From: Pipra filicauda
Lineage: Eukaryota > Chordata > Aves > Passeriformes > Pipridae
Direction of reading: 5' to 3'
DNA length: 64,000 bases
NCBI RefSeq assembly: GCF_003945595.2
Contig: NW_024105087.1
Coordinates: 5,649,001 to 5,713,000 of the forward strand
In this document: piece after piece, positions 11,681-22,890 of the stretch
How positions within the stretch are numbered: the stretch's first letter is position 1
Layout: every line of letters starts with the position of its first letter
Position numbers and translations under genes: made by a program
The notes under the pieces: generated by a model
Databases searched by the model: none
Told to the model about the DNA's origin: nothing
The model's input: only the letters and a program-made list of their open reading frames with translations

Positions 11681-11917
11681 CTGCTCCGCTAGGATCTGCT
11701 GCTGCTGCCTTTGCTCTCGGAGAAACTGCTGTTTCTGCTGCTCTATTACGTGGAGCTGGGCTCTCTGCTCTATCAGCATCTGCTTCATGATGGCTGCCTG
11801 AGGCTGGTTCCCTAGGAAGGGACCCCCGGAGCTCGTGCCCGTGACCACATTGCTGGAGCCTGGTGGCACAGAAGGCTGCATTGGCCCTGCGGTCCGCGAC
11901 AATCCCACTTGGTGCTC
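11681..11917 (-). CDS. MAML3: MAML3 internal exon, 237 bases, with Gln-rich predicted coiled coil
   Basis: This exon encodes 79 residues in phase 0 at both ends. The acceptor is a strong CT-repeat tract ending TTTGCACAG at 11918, and the donor is GAGCAG then GTACAG at 11680. The protein begins EHQVGLSRTAGPMQPSVPPG, passes a Gly/Ser/Asn linker, and ends in a charged Gln-rich helix containing MKQMLIEQRAQL, QQKQQFLREQ and QILAEQ, which looks like a coiled coil (about residues 40-79 of the exon). Spliced to the next exon it gives AEQ-QLQQQ, the order expected for MAML3. Compared with the mammalian protein as I remember it, the helix has two extra residues (His-Val after RAQL) and a short run of four Gln. 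The upstream neighbour, a large exon with the middle of the protein, is not in the window. Confidence 0.94.
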
Positions 11918-11940
11918 CTGTGCAAAGAGAGAGAGAGAAG
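11918..11940 (-). promoter_or_regulatory. MAML3: CT-repeat polypyrimidine tract and acceptor of the 237-base exon
   Basis: The minus strand reads CTTCTCTCTCTCTC then TTTGCACAG. The tract is a perfect short CT repeat, the kind bound by U2AF and also by PTB, so it could make inclusion of this exon regulated. The AG is at 11919-11918. Confidence 0.7.
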
Positions 11941-12435
11941 GCCTCGTTACCTGGGGTTCTCCACAGGCAAGAGAAGTGACAGCTCTTTAAACTGAGGAAG
12001 CACTGAATCTGTGGATGAAGTATGGAGCTTGCAGAAAGTGGGTCCTTGGAAAGATGCACATGGCTTGCGACCATGGGCTGTTCCCCACAGGGAACTGGTA
12101 CCTCTTTTCTCCTGGAGTTTAAAGCCCCTCAGGGAAAGCAAGAGCATTTTATAATTCATTTATAATGAAATAATGAAGTTGTGTGCGAAGGTTTTTTTTC
12201 CATGCAGGACATGTAACTTCCGAGTCATGTTTTTCTAAACTTTTTCTCCCTTCTTATGGAGACAAGTACATTTTCTCTTCCTTTCCACTTACCTCTCTTC
12301 ATAATAACGATTTAAAACACTCCTCATAACAACAATTTAAAACAGTCCTCTGGATTGAGAAGCTAAGGTGTTGGGTGCACATGATGAGCTGGCAGCATTA
12401 ATTCTCCTTACACTGCTCCAGAACCTCAGGATTTC

Positions 12436-12752
12436 ACCGCATTATGTGTTTATTCGAGATTTCCCTCCCGCAGGACTGGACCAACGTGCGTGGCCGGCAG
12501 GACGCAGGACAGGCTCCTTTCCCCCTCCTGCACCCACTCCCGCTTTCTCTTCATGTTCCTCATCCAACTCGCTGCCTTTCAGGGATCGACAGAAGGCCGG
12601 GGGGAATTCCAACCTTTGTCCCGACGGAGGGCCGGGATCACCGGGGGACACCGGCAGGTGTCGCTGCCCGCCCGCGGCCGGGCCAAAGCGGGACCGGAGC
12701 CTCCCCGGGGCCAGCCTGGACTATTCCCTGCCTCGGGTGCTCCTCCTGCGTG
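12436..12752. promoter_or_regulatory. CpG-rich island inside the MAML3 intron, 5' of the 237-base exon
   Basis: I count about 26 CpG dinucleotides in about 320 bases, in GC-rich sequence, against a sparse CpG background on both sides. The densest part is 12,590-12,710. The island ends about 520 bases upstream (in transcription) of the 237-base exon. Overlapping frames are open on both strands here, but that follows from the GC richness and none resembles a known protein. It could be an internal promoter or a methylated intragenic island; the sequence alone does not decide. Confidence 0.6.
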
Positions 12753-15700
12753 TGAAGAGCCCTCAAAACCTCTTTAATTGATGAATAGGGATGGGTACTC
12801 ATTTAAAAACACCAACTTGACCTGTATCACTTTAGCACCCTTTGTGTAAAGCCCGCCAGAGTGAGGTTTAGATTCACCTGCTTCACGGACGGGTTTGAGG
12901 AATGTCAATTATTGTGTGATTTGGAACGTAGGGAAAGGCGATCTTGCAGCACCTACCCCGACCCAGTCAGTGAAAGGGTTAAAATCAATGCCTGCACGTA
13001 GCTTGGGAAATTAGGATCGGCCTTTCTCCATGAAGGTCAGGTTTTCAAGGACCCTTCTGAGGAAATAACAAAATACAATTTGTCCGCATCTCTACTTTGC
13101 ACGGATATTCCCTGAAGGGCTCTCTGCTGAAAGGCAGTTCTCCGATATTTAGGTTCTTTCCCTTTTTAATATCTACCCTGGTTTGAAAGTTCCCTCCCTG
13201 CTCCTTTTTCCGCTTCTCCAGTCCCAACTCATGCTGCACTTTACAACCTGGTCAAGCATGGTCCCTGCAGCGTCCTAAGGGCAAGGGCTGCGGCAGCTGC
13301 TGGGGCTCCCCCAAGCTGGGGTGAGGGAATTACAGCTGCTGAGGATCTCTCAGCTCCTCCCGCACTGAGCCCTTTCACCCACCCCTGTCACTGAGCTCCT
13401 GCTTTCTTTGCTGTGGGGGGGACACACACAGACATCAGCTGTCTCCAGCAGAGCTGATGGCAAAGGCTTTTTCCTACCACCCCCTGGCCCTCCCCCGACT
13501 TCTGATGAAGTCATCAACCTACTGATTGCATAACTGATACACAGGACTATCTTGTGTTATACTGGGAGATGGGCCAACCGCTTCCATTTATAGACAAAAG
13601 CAATGCCACGCTGCCAAATAATGGAGCCTTTGCTGCAGCCAGTACGAGGGAAAAAAAAAAAGGAGGGGGAAAAAACCTGGGAGCCAAAGGGCATGCTGTG
13701 AAGTGACATCCCTCAGAGCTTCCTCTGCGAGCCTCAGTGCACAGCTGCCTTTGGGGCTGCAGCCCAAGTCCTCTTTGAATTGCCTTCAAAAAAAATCTCC
13801 TTACAGAACTACTGTCCTGGCTCTTAATGCACGCACGGGTACGGCTGAGGGACACACTCACTTCACAGTAAAAGCACTCCATTCTCTGCTGGATTATGTT
13901 ATAAATTAATTCCAGAGTTTAAAAAGGAAGAAAGCTTTGAAAGGAGCCCCACCAGCTGACATGAGCCCCACGCGCTGTGCAGCAGCTGAAGGAAATACGA
14001 GAATTATCACAAAGGTGTTACTTCCAGTGCTGTGTGTTTAGTCATTTTGGGGTACACGAGTTTACCTACTCATAACAAAAACTTCATGTTTCTGGTTTTA
14101 ATAACAGGTTTAAAGCCAGGCCTTCTTCATCTAGATCACCCTCCCACATGGAATATTTCTTCTCCTTTCCTTTTCTTTTTTTTGGCAAAAGCTCTTCCCA
14201 ACCGATGACGAAAAGCCCTGCTGACATCACTGGGAGCAGCCCTGGGTTGTGTGTCCTGAAAATAAGAGCATAGCCCAGGCAAAAGGTCTCCGCAGGCAGG
14301 AAAATGCTCCCTAGTACCTGGGAGCAGAGCTCTTTCCCAAGAGCTTTATCTCTGCAGCCTGGCACTGCTGCTCTCAACGTCCAAGGGTATGGAGATGAAA
14401 CCTGGTGGTCGGCTGCGTGGCAGGGAACTGGTGATCTACACGGCTGCCTCTTACAAGCCATGGCTGAGATGCAGCCTCACCACAGGAGCCGAGCACCGAG
14501 GCAAGCAACTCGGGCTAAGTGCAGCACTCATACAGTTACAGAGCTTCAAAACCAAACTAATCCAAGCTTCACTGACAACGCTCTTTGCTCCTGCTCTGCC
14601 TGCCAGCTCCCTCATCCTCCTACTGCACCCGAGCCTTCCGGCCCCTAGACTTCCTGCTCCTCCTCCTCCTCATTCTCTGCCGTTCCTTTCTCTTTCCTAC
14701 ACCCTCTGTCCAGCCTCTGCATTTTCCTTTCTCCACCAACTGGCACTGCTGCCTCGTCCTTCCCTCTCCAGACGCCCCCACCCGCACCTTGGCTACCCAG
14801 CCTCTGTCTGCACATCACCCCTGCCGCTGCCTGTGCTGGTCTCCAGCGGCTCATTCCCACAGCCTGACTCACCCTGTGACTTGCGGGGATCCGCAGCAGT
14901 GAGGGGACAGCCCAGCTGCTTCCCGCAGGGCCCTGTCCTTGTGTCCACGTGGGTATAGGGGTGCCCTGTGGGGGCACAGGCAGAGAGCGACAAGATGTCC
15001 TGGAACGGGAAACACAGGCTATATTCTCAGCCTGTTACATCTGGGAAGATGGTACAGTGTGACTTCTGATTTTTCACTCTGGCTCTTTTTAACACCACCC
15101 AAAGCCACTGTGTGCTACTTGCAGGCTGCAAACAGCTCCCTGCTGATAACAGAGTTACAGGCGCTCCAGTCGGGAGCAGCGATGCTGCAGCTCCGCCGCC
15201 AGGTACCCACCGCGGGGCAAGCGAGACGCTGGTTACACCAGGGGGGTGATGGCGCCAAGCCCCCTCAGCTGTGCCACAGAGCGACTTCAAATACACGGGC
15301 TGGCCCTGGCTAAGCCTCCTGGGAGCCCTCCTGCCCCTGCAGCCTCAGCTGCCCACTTTTAAGGCAGCCCAGGGACAGAATCAGGTGCTTGGCCCCTGGG
15401 AGCAAAATCGGGTATTGAAAGAGCCGAGGTGGTGTTCACGGAGCCAAAAAGGAGCCACAGTTTCCAAATGGTCAGCGTAACACTTCTGGCTTGTATAGCT
15501 GCATAGCACTAGGAAGATGAACTTTTGTAGGGATGTGGCTGCTTACTTAACACCCGCATGGGAGTTGCCCCTCTGGATAATCCAATCCTTAGTTAAGCAA
15601 CAGGAGAATAAATCCTGTGTCCTCCCAGTGTATTTCCAGGGCCCTACAGGAGAGACAGGATGCTCCACAGGAGTTCAGAGTGATAAGTGTGCATATATGT

Positions 15701-16401
15701 GTACAGTTATGCACAGTAAACACAAGTGACTTTAAAAAGAGAACAAAGGGGAGTGGAAAAGATCTTTTCCTCTTTGTCTCAGATCTTACATGCCTCTTCC
15801 TTACCATGCAGCAATTTATTCCTTCCACATGTCATTCAATCTCCCAGCTACAGCTAAAAGCAATCACACAATTTTCTTCCAGAACAAGCAGAACAACCAC
15901 CAGCTGATGCTCTGAGAGCTGGGCAGCTGGGTGCGGGTAAGCACACTCAGGGACAGCCAAGCCTACTCATCGGCCCTCTGTGCCTCATGGTTGGAGTCCT
16001 TGGATCTGGAGGAGGCAGCTCTGCTCCTGCTGAAGGCCAGGGGGGCAAAGTGGCACCCCAGGGAAAAGGGGGCTGTTCCAGGCAACTACTGGCAGAAATT
16101 TCACATTTGGGAACAAAGTATTTCCCAAAATGCTGAGGGAAACACAGACTGGAAAGCAAGGTCTAAATGTGCAGAACAGACAAACAGACATAATTCCCTG
16201 TGCCATTCTGTGGTGTGTGAGTGAATGGGATCCTCAAATATACAAAGAGCAGAAGAGCAAATAGAAGCCAGGAAGGTGGTTTATCCTGCATCCTGCATTA
16301 GAAGAATGATACTAGAAAAATGTATACAATCAGGCATCTACATTTTAGAGTCAGAGCAGAAAAGAACACACAAAAATGATTTGAAGCAGAAAGTGTTTGC
16401 C
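12753..16401. other. Intronic stretch without a gene
   Basis: Moderately GC-rich with many overlapping chance frames. The 14,585-14,790 part is strongly pyrimidine-rich on the plus strand (CTC/CTT runs), which explains the open frames of 100-189 codons there. No repeat family was recognised. Confidence 0.6.
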
Positions 16402-16615
16402 AGAGAGTGACTTAAAGAGCTCAATCCATTTAGCCTACCACAAAGAGAACTGAGAGATGCTTTGACCGTGGTGTATAAAAATACCTTTGCGAGGGAAGAA
16501 ATCCCTTAAAGAGCTCTTTTATCCAGTGAAGAAGGCAAAACCAGATAGAAGGGCTGGAAGCTGAAAAGAGATTCAAATCAGAAAGAAGAATTGCATTTTT
16601 ACACTATGACTCCAT
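16402..16615 (+). mobile_element. Old CR1 LINE fragment, 3' part
   Basis: The sequence GAGCTCAATCCATTTAGCC, then AAAGAGAACTGAGAGATG, GTGTATAAAAATACCT, GGCTGGAAGCTGAA and ATTGCATTTTTACAC follows the order of the CR1 3' region that encodes the end of the reverse-transcriptase frame and the start of the tail. It is much more diverged than the copy at 52,710, so it is an old insertion. It has no tail octamers, so the 3' end is lost or beyond recognition. Confidence 0.7.
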
Positions 16616-16840
16616 TACACATCAGAAATGGCAGATATCCACATTTTGATGTCTTCAAGGACGACAGCCTTTCTGGATAAAGACAACACAGCGGTGTGAG
16701 GGAATGGCCTGTGACATACCAGATAGAACAGCACTGTCTGCTCTCACCTCTGCACAGCTCTGAGCTGCTGCAGAGGCCACTCTCCTGCTTGCACCACACT
16801 GCTGCCAGGCAGACAAGCACTGGTTCTGCTCTTAGGCAAT

Positions 16841-16872
16841 GCGCGTGTGTCTGTGTGTGTATGTCTGTGTGC
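16841..16872 (+). repeat. GT-rich simple repeat
   Basis: An imperfect GT repeat, interrupted by CT and AT units. Confidence 0.85.
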
Positions 16873-19800
16873 TAAGAATGGGGGGTCTCCAAGCTATTAA
16901 TGGGATCAAAAATATGACTCCATTTTCATACACTATGTCACAGTAAAATATCATCTCTACCCAGTGTTTTCAGGACAGCCCAAAAGCACATTCCTATACT
17001 CCCCCAGAAATATTTCTGTTAAATTCCTGGTAATGTTTTTACTTATTGTGTCTGGCAGGGATCTTAATCCTCCCTCTAAATCAGACTGCCCAGAGCAAAG
17101 CCACCTTTCTCAGAATGGTACCATCCGACAGACTAAGGTAATTACAAATCCCTTCATTTCAGACTTCTGGTTTGTTGGGTTTTTTTACCTCGAAAGAGCC
17201 AGCATACAGGATGAAGGGACAGAATATGCCGGTTCACAACTCCAGCTCCAGCAGCAGGCTCTGCAGAGCGGATTGCTTCACCTATTTCCTCTGTCATCCA
17301 GCCTCAGGGAGGGGCTGCAAACCTCTCCTCTCTCCCCAAGCCCCGGTTGCCATGGTCTTTCATACAGTATCTGAGCAAACAAGATCCCTCTGATGTTTGA
17401 CACCAGACCTCTGCATGCAGCCAATTTGTTTTCCTTTCACCTCCCTTCGCCTGCATCTCCCCTCCCCGTGTTTTCGATACAGTTTATTCTGGCCACAGAA
17501 CAAACAGGGTCTGTCAGGCTGTTTCTTCTGTGTATTTTTGTTTTCTTCTAGAAATTTTCTAATGTCTTCATTTCTGGTGATGAAGTAGGTAACAAAGGGC
17601 TCTAAGATAGGCAACTGTTTCTCTAAACACGTTTAAGAGCTAAAGACTGGCAGAAGTTCATCTCAAAGCCTGCGAGGCAGAAGGGGCTGTCGGTTTGCTG
17701 GCTGCCTCCCCATGCACCCACTTTTGCTCCAGCACAGGGGTTTAACTCCACAAACCCTGAGCACTGCCGATGGGATTCGGAATGCAGCGTTTCAACAGAA
17801 CACCACTGAACTTCAACCAGCCTAATTAAACCAGACGCATTTCCTCTTTTGCAAATAACAGCTCTGGCAGTTTTCTCCCTTCCCCCTGAAAAAGAAACCT
17901 TTGCAGGGGAAATCACTCCTGCTTTTCAGTTTTGTTTATCCTCAGTTTCACCAGGTAGGTCCACGGTATGGAGCATAACGATGTAGCAGTTGGGTTTGTA
18001 CACTGAGGGAGAAGTATTCATTTATGTCAAATAACTAGTTTTCTTGTAATTGCAATTTTTATTGGTCTTATTATTTTTAGGAGAAGACGAAAGCAAATCA
18101 GCCCAAATTCAAACCAAAATAGCCTCTCTAAATTCATATCTTAAAAAAAAAAAGGGAGAAATAAGTGGAAGAATATAAAAATATTTGGGAAGTGTAAAAT
18201 GAAGATGAGCTATTCTCATTTTCTTTAGTGAGTTACAAGTCGTGGCTCAAGCAGAGCCTCTTGCAAGGTTGTGGTTTTCACCCAGTACCTGCTCTGTCCC
18301 CTATGGGATGTGAACCTCGTGCTCCTTGGCAAAGCGCCACGGATGTTCCCTATACATGCTGTGTATGGCAGGGACTAGTGACTGAGCTACCAGTTGGCCT
18401 AGAGGAGCTGAGACTCGAGTGGGCACAGAGGCCCTGTGACTCTGGCAGGTCTCTGAGGCAGCTTCTGGTGCTCCCACCCAGCCCCTGCAACAGGAATGAA
18501 TCCTCCCGCTCCACACTCTCACCTGCTCTTGAGCCCTTTGCACCAATGTTCATGGTCTAGTGAAAACAAAGCGGTACTTTACATCATTTTCTTGCAGGAG
18601 TGAACTGATGGGGTTAATCAGGCCATTAATTTGACCTGCAGAGGGAATGGCTGCACCGACAAGTTTCTGTGAGGCAAAGCCGGGTGCGGTTTTACAGCGC
18701 CTCAGTTACTCAGAGGTTACTCCCATGAGCAGCTCCCCTCCTGCAGGAGTATGGAACAGCCACCTGGCATTTCTGTTTTGGGGCAAGAGGTCTGAGGGGC
18801 TGCTGATGGGTGGCAAAGCCAGCCCCTAACTGGTCTCTTGGCCCCATCTCTGCAGACATGCAGGGCTGGTGGCAGGGAAGGAAGGAGGGTGGGGATTCAA
18901 AGAAACACTAAAGTGCCCAACTTCGTATTTGCGGCACATTATGGAGGTTGTAATTACTCCCCTCAAAGACTGCTGGGTGAAGCTGTGCCATCATGGCCTT
19001 CCACAGCATGCCCTACCACTCTGAAAGCAAGAGGGAACCTTCGGGGAGCAAAAGGTGGGAGGAGGGAGCTGAAAAACCAGCCCACACCATAGCTTTTCCA
19101 TACCACATCCCTGCTGCATTCTGCCATAGCTGAGAGCTTTCAAAGGTACAAATCAGCCACTCCAGAGGAGCTGCAACTTGCCCTCTTGGTGCCAGCTCAA
19201 CTCTGCCTTGGCTAATTTCCTGGGGCTCCAGAAGCTGGTCCTGGAGCAAAGTGGAGTGAAAGCTGAGCTCACAGGGGCTGCTGGGCCCTGAAGCCAGATA
19301 GAAATTGTCCTGCTAAAGGTTTTAGCTTTAATCAATGCCCCCTTCAAGCCCATCCTGGAGCAGGAGGGAGGAAAGCTAATGTGAAGCGTAAGGATAATCA
19401 CGGCTAGAGAGCCCCCGGGAAGAGGGAGAGAAGAAAAATGGAAGATGAAAGCAGGCAAATGGTTTAAACAAACAGTCACACAGGGCCAATGAAAAGGGGG
19501 AACAGAGGGAAAATGACACAATAAAAATAAATGCTATAAGAGAAAGAAAAGCGTCTAAGCACACACAGAGAAAAATGTGGGGCTTGGAAAAAGCAAAAGT
19601 ATAAGAAATAGATGCTCTAATGGAGCTCTCTAGCAGCTAACACTCACCATTACCAGGCAGCCCCTTTCCTTCTAATGGCCCGAGCCTGTACCACATTATC
19701 ACCTTGTACCCCATGGAGTTTGCTGGTTGTTGAGGTATTTCGCAGAGCCTGGCTGTAGCTCATGCCTGGCAGAAGCTGCCTGAAGTCTCCTGTGGATGAC

Positions 19801-21479
19801 TGCAGAGATTTTTTATTTTTTTTTTTTTTTTTACTCTAGGTGAAATTTTGTTAAATTTCCCCTTGGTTGTTTTGTTTGAGCATAAACAAAAGGTATTTTT
19901 TTCACACTTAAGGGCGTCTTTCAGATCCTTTTCTCTGTGCTGTGATAAATGAAATCTCCTTCATTTTTAGAAATTCCAACTTGGCACTTGTGTTGCTCCT
20001 CAGCAAGCAGCGTGTAATTTGCCAAGCCTGAAAGAATCCTGGCTGAGAAATAAACACAGTGGGCCATATGCTCTCCTTCCCATATGCAGAAGGCACCTTA
20101 CCTCAAAAATTGGGAAGAGGCTGCAATCGCCCCCATGGCGTTGCTTTTGCCAAGGTGGAAAAAAAAAAAAATATCCACAGAAAAATTTCTGCCTGAAAAG
20201 GTTCTGGGCTCTCATAAAGTAGCCCTGTTTCTGCACAGCCCTGGGGACCTCCCGTGCACTGTCCCTGACCTTGTGGCTGGGCTCAGGCCTGGCAGAAACG
20301 CAGTGAGGGCTCAGAGACTGCGTACCCCACGTCCTCGGTGCTCGCAGCAAAGCTGCATTGTCTCTGTCGGCATTTCCCGGCGCAGCCCGCTGGGCGAGGG
20401 GGGGATCTGCAGCACACAGCTGCTCCTTTAACACCGCTCTCCTCTCCCTCGTTCACACCGTGCCCTCCTGAGAGGCAGATCACACACCAGAAGGATGGGG
20501 TGAAGTGAGGACTTCTTTCTGCTCTGTGCCCGTATGAGACACAGAGGGAGAGTGTGACATGTATATGTGGTACCTGTTTTCTGGCAGGCTCCAGCAGTCT
20601 CAGTGAATGTGGCTGATAAAAGCATCGGTGCTTAGGAGGAATGGTCACCTGTACGTGTATTCATGCATAAATTCCGTGATCTTCCTCTGTCTGACAGCGA
20701 CTTCAAAGAGCCGGAATAACTCCCTCGTCTTTGTTTGCAGGTTGCTTGTCTGTGTAGCCTCTCTGCAGGTGGGATTTCCACCTCAAATCACCAGCCAAAT
20801 ATTTCCATAAGGCAGCCAGCAGGGCCAAGGGAAGTGGTCCTCCACTGCAGCTGCCTAGCAAAGCCACATTATCTTTGCTGTGGTTTTACATAACTACCTG
20901 CTGATAAACTAAGTTGGTTGAGATGGCACAACAGGTGTAAGATTTCATGAGCTAATTCTTTTAACATCCTTGAATCCAAGCAACCCAGATCACCTGGTTC
21001 CAGGACTTGAAATTCTTTTGATTTTTCTTCCACCTTGGATGTGGTCTTTGTTTCCTCATTAGCCACATGGCCTTTACTTTGACACTCAGTCTTCTTAGTC
21101 CTACTGAAAACTGAGACAAGGTATTCTGATTTGGGCTATGCCTAGCTTGTTTTAAGGTCTTCAAGCTCGACGTGCTCCTTGCTGTATGGTTCCCTCTTTA
21201 TTTATATGACTAAGGAAAACCCCACAATTGAATTAATTTCTTTTGCAAGGCCTAACTCAGTTCAGCTTTTGGCAGAACTGACTTTACCCCTAGACTTCCA
21301 GGCCTCTAAGGCCTAGCTTGCTTTGCTGATCAAGCCCTTATTCCTGCCCTCTGAGGCTTTCTGGATAGCCTTGATAACTCTTCTGAGACAATGACTTATC
21401 TCATAAGCTTTAAACCTCCTTTTTCTTTTTCTTTTTTTTTTCTTTCTCCACACCATGAATGCTTTTTTTGCCTCCTTCT
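16873..21479. other. Intronic stretch without a gene
   Basis: Mixed composition. It holds a T run at 19,809-19,832 and an A run at 20,159-20,171 and otherwise nothing that I recognise. Open frames up to 144 codons occur in GC-rich parts and look like chance. Confidence 0.6.
19809..19832 (+). repeat. Poly(T) run
   Basis: A T homopolymer of about 24 bases with one A interruption. Confidence 0.9.
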
Positions 21480-21899
21480 GTCATGCCATCTTCCTAATGC
21501 ATACTCATGTTTGCCAGCTTAACTAGTCCTCCCAGCTGCAATCCCAGCTGCTTTTTTGCAGCCTTTGACTCACTTCTCAAACCCTGCCTTCTCCTGCCTT
21601 CACTGGAGAGAGGTCTTTGCACAGGATTGCGTTGATACCTCCCATGAGAGACTTCGAGAAAGACATGATCTTCCTCTACCCCCGCTTGCTTTCCTTCGCA
21701 TCCTGCCCGGTTCTCTGCTCCTGTTGCAGAGGCAGTGGCCTCATCAGTGGCCCCCAGCACTTCTGCTTGTCCTGGCAGTCTCACTGTGTCCTCTTTCTCA
21801 TCTTTGTTGCCCCCATCTGCCTTCTCCTTCTTTATATCCCACTCTCCTTTCATTCCTTCCCCTTGCAGCACAAGCATACTTTATCTTCATGCTTTTAAA
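21480..21899 (+). other. Pyrimidine-rich block, possible 5' extension of the LINE fossil
   Basis: The plus strand is strongly C/T-biased, like the reverse-transcriptase fossil that follows, but I could not match it to a specific part of a LINE. Its open frames of 93-154 codons follow from the composition and have no independent protein support. Confidence 0.4.
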
Positions 21900-22890
21900 A
21901 AATAAAATAAAATCCAAACAGCCCTTGACTCCTAGTGACTCTCCAGCTCTCACGCTGTCTCTCTTCTCACTGTCATCTCTAAGCTTATTGCATCTGCTGC
22001 TGATGATTTATATGATTTAGACTGAATTTAGTCTCCATCTCCAGCATAGAATCTTTTCCAAACAGGCTTTCACTTCTCGCCTGTCTCAGAAACAGGATCA
22101 CAGGGTTTCTAATATCCTTTGTCTGGCTGCAGCTCTGCACTACAATGCCAGGCTCACTGTCATAGCCTGTGTGAGTCTTACAGCCTGTCAGTTCCTTCTG
22201 GAAATCTGGCCCTCCTTTCTCAATGCTCCTACTTGACTCCAACACCTTCGTTCGCTTGCTCAGTGTTACTTGGTCTGGTTCATCACTACTCACCCTCCCA
22301 AACTGCTGCTGTTCTGTGGGTCTGCGGCCCCATCCCTCATCTCCTTTCCTTCTCTCAGAGCAAGCTCACCCTCCACGCACTTTCAAGGACCTTCTCTGCA
22401 CCAGCAACTCACCGACCTACCTCTCTGTCCCCGGCCACTTCCCGTCTGTTCCAACTAAATTCATGCCCTGCCTCTGGGATCATCCTGTGGATATCTGTCA
22501 GCTCAAGCTCAAAGTAGGCTCTCATCCAACTCCCTAGGTCTCCTCTCTTTCCAGTTTCTCCAGTCCCTGTGGGCAACACCATCGCCTGGCTGTCACTCAG
22601 CCCATAACCTGGTTGTTATCTCTGCCTCATGCTCTGTGCAGCCCCACAGCCAGGCTCTCGTCTCCTCACACCCTGACGGCTGCAATCTTACCCTGCTTGT
22701 AGACAGCCTGAGTGCTGCTGTCCAGGGCATTTTCTTTGCCTGTCATCTTGCCTGTGCCATCCCTCTCTTTGCAGCCCTCTCTTGGATTCCCCTTTCTCTG
22801 GATTTCCCCACCCTCCCTTGCTCTCAAATTCAGCTGCAGTGTATGCCACCTCACGCATCATCTCTCTTTCACTGCTGAGACTTTCCATCA
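21900..22890 (+). mobile_element. Fossil L2/CR1-type LINE reverse-transcriptase region
   Basis: This is a decayed non-LTR retrotransposon reverse transcriptase, readable only in pieces and in several frames. In order on the plus strand: about 21,925-21,990, a LTPSDSPALTLSLFSL stretch in the place of the fingers motif (LDPS.. YRPISLL); about 22,310-22,420, GGTCTGCGGCCCCATCC then CTCATCTCCTTTCC, in the place of PQGSVLGPLLFSLY; about 22,400-22,520, TYLSVP ... PSVPTKFMPCLWD ... QLKLK, in the place of the segment after the YADD motif (TQLYLSFP .. PSV .. CL.DI .. LKLN); about 22,600-22,660, NLVVI then HSQAL, in the place of NLGVIFDS..HIQ; about 22,730-22,810, the block ending LSWIPLSLD in the place of the LHWLP motif. 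The catalytic YADD is replaced, and stops and frameshifts are everywhere. Both the strand and the strong C/T bias of this family fit. Similar pyrimidine-rich sequence back to 21,480 may be the upstream part. The clade (L2 versus another CR1-group LINE) is not certain. Confidence 0.65.

Noticed and set aside
11918..12074. Minus-strand frame overlapping the 237-base exon in another register
   Set aside because: It crosses the acceptor and reads the exon out of frame; the MAML3 frame is the one that joins the next exon.
12368..12781. Open frames of 69-137 codons on both strands
   Set aside because: They fall inside the CpG-rich island, where stop codons are rare; no protein similarity recognised.
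14389..14958. Open frame of 189 codons and overlapping frames on both strands
   Set aside because: The stretch is CT-rich low-complexity sequence; open frames in several registers at once follow from composition, and the Leu/Pro/Ser-rich product resembles nothing.
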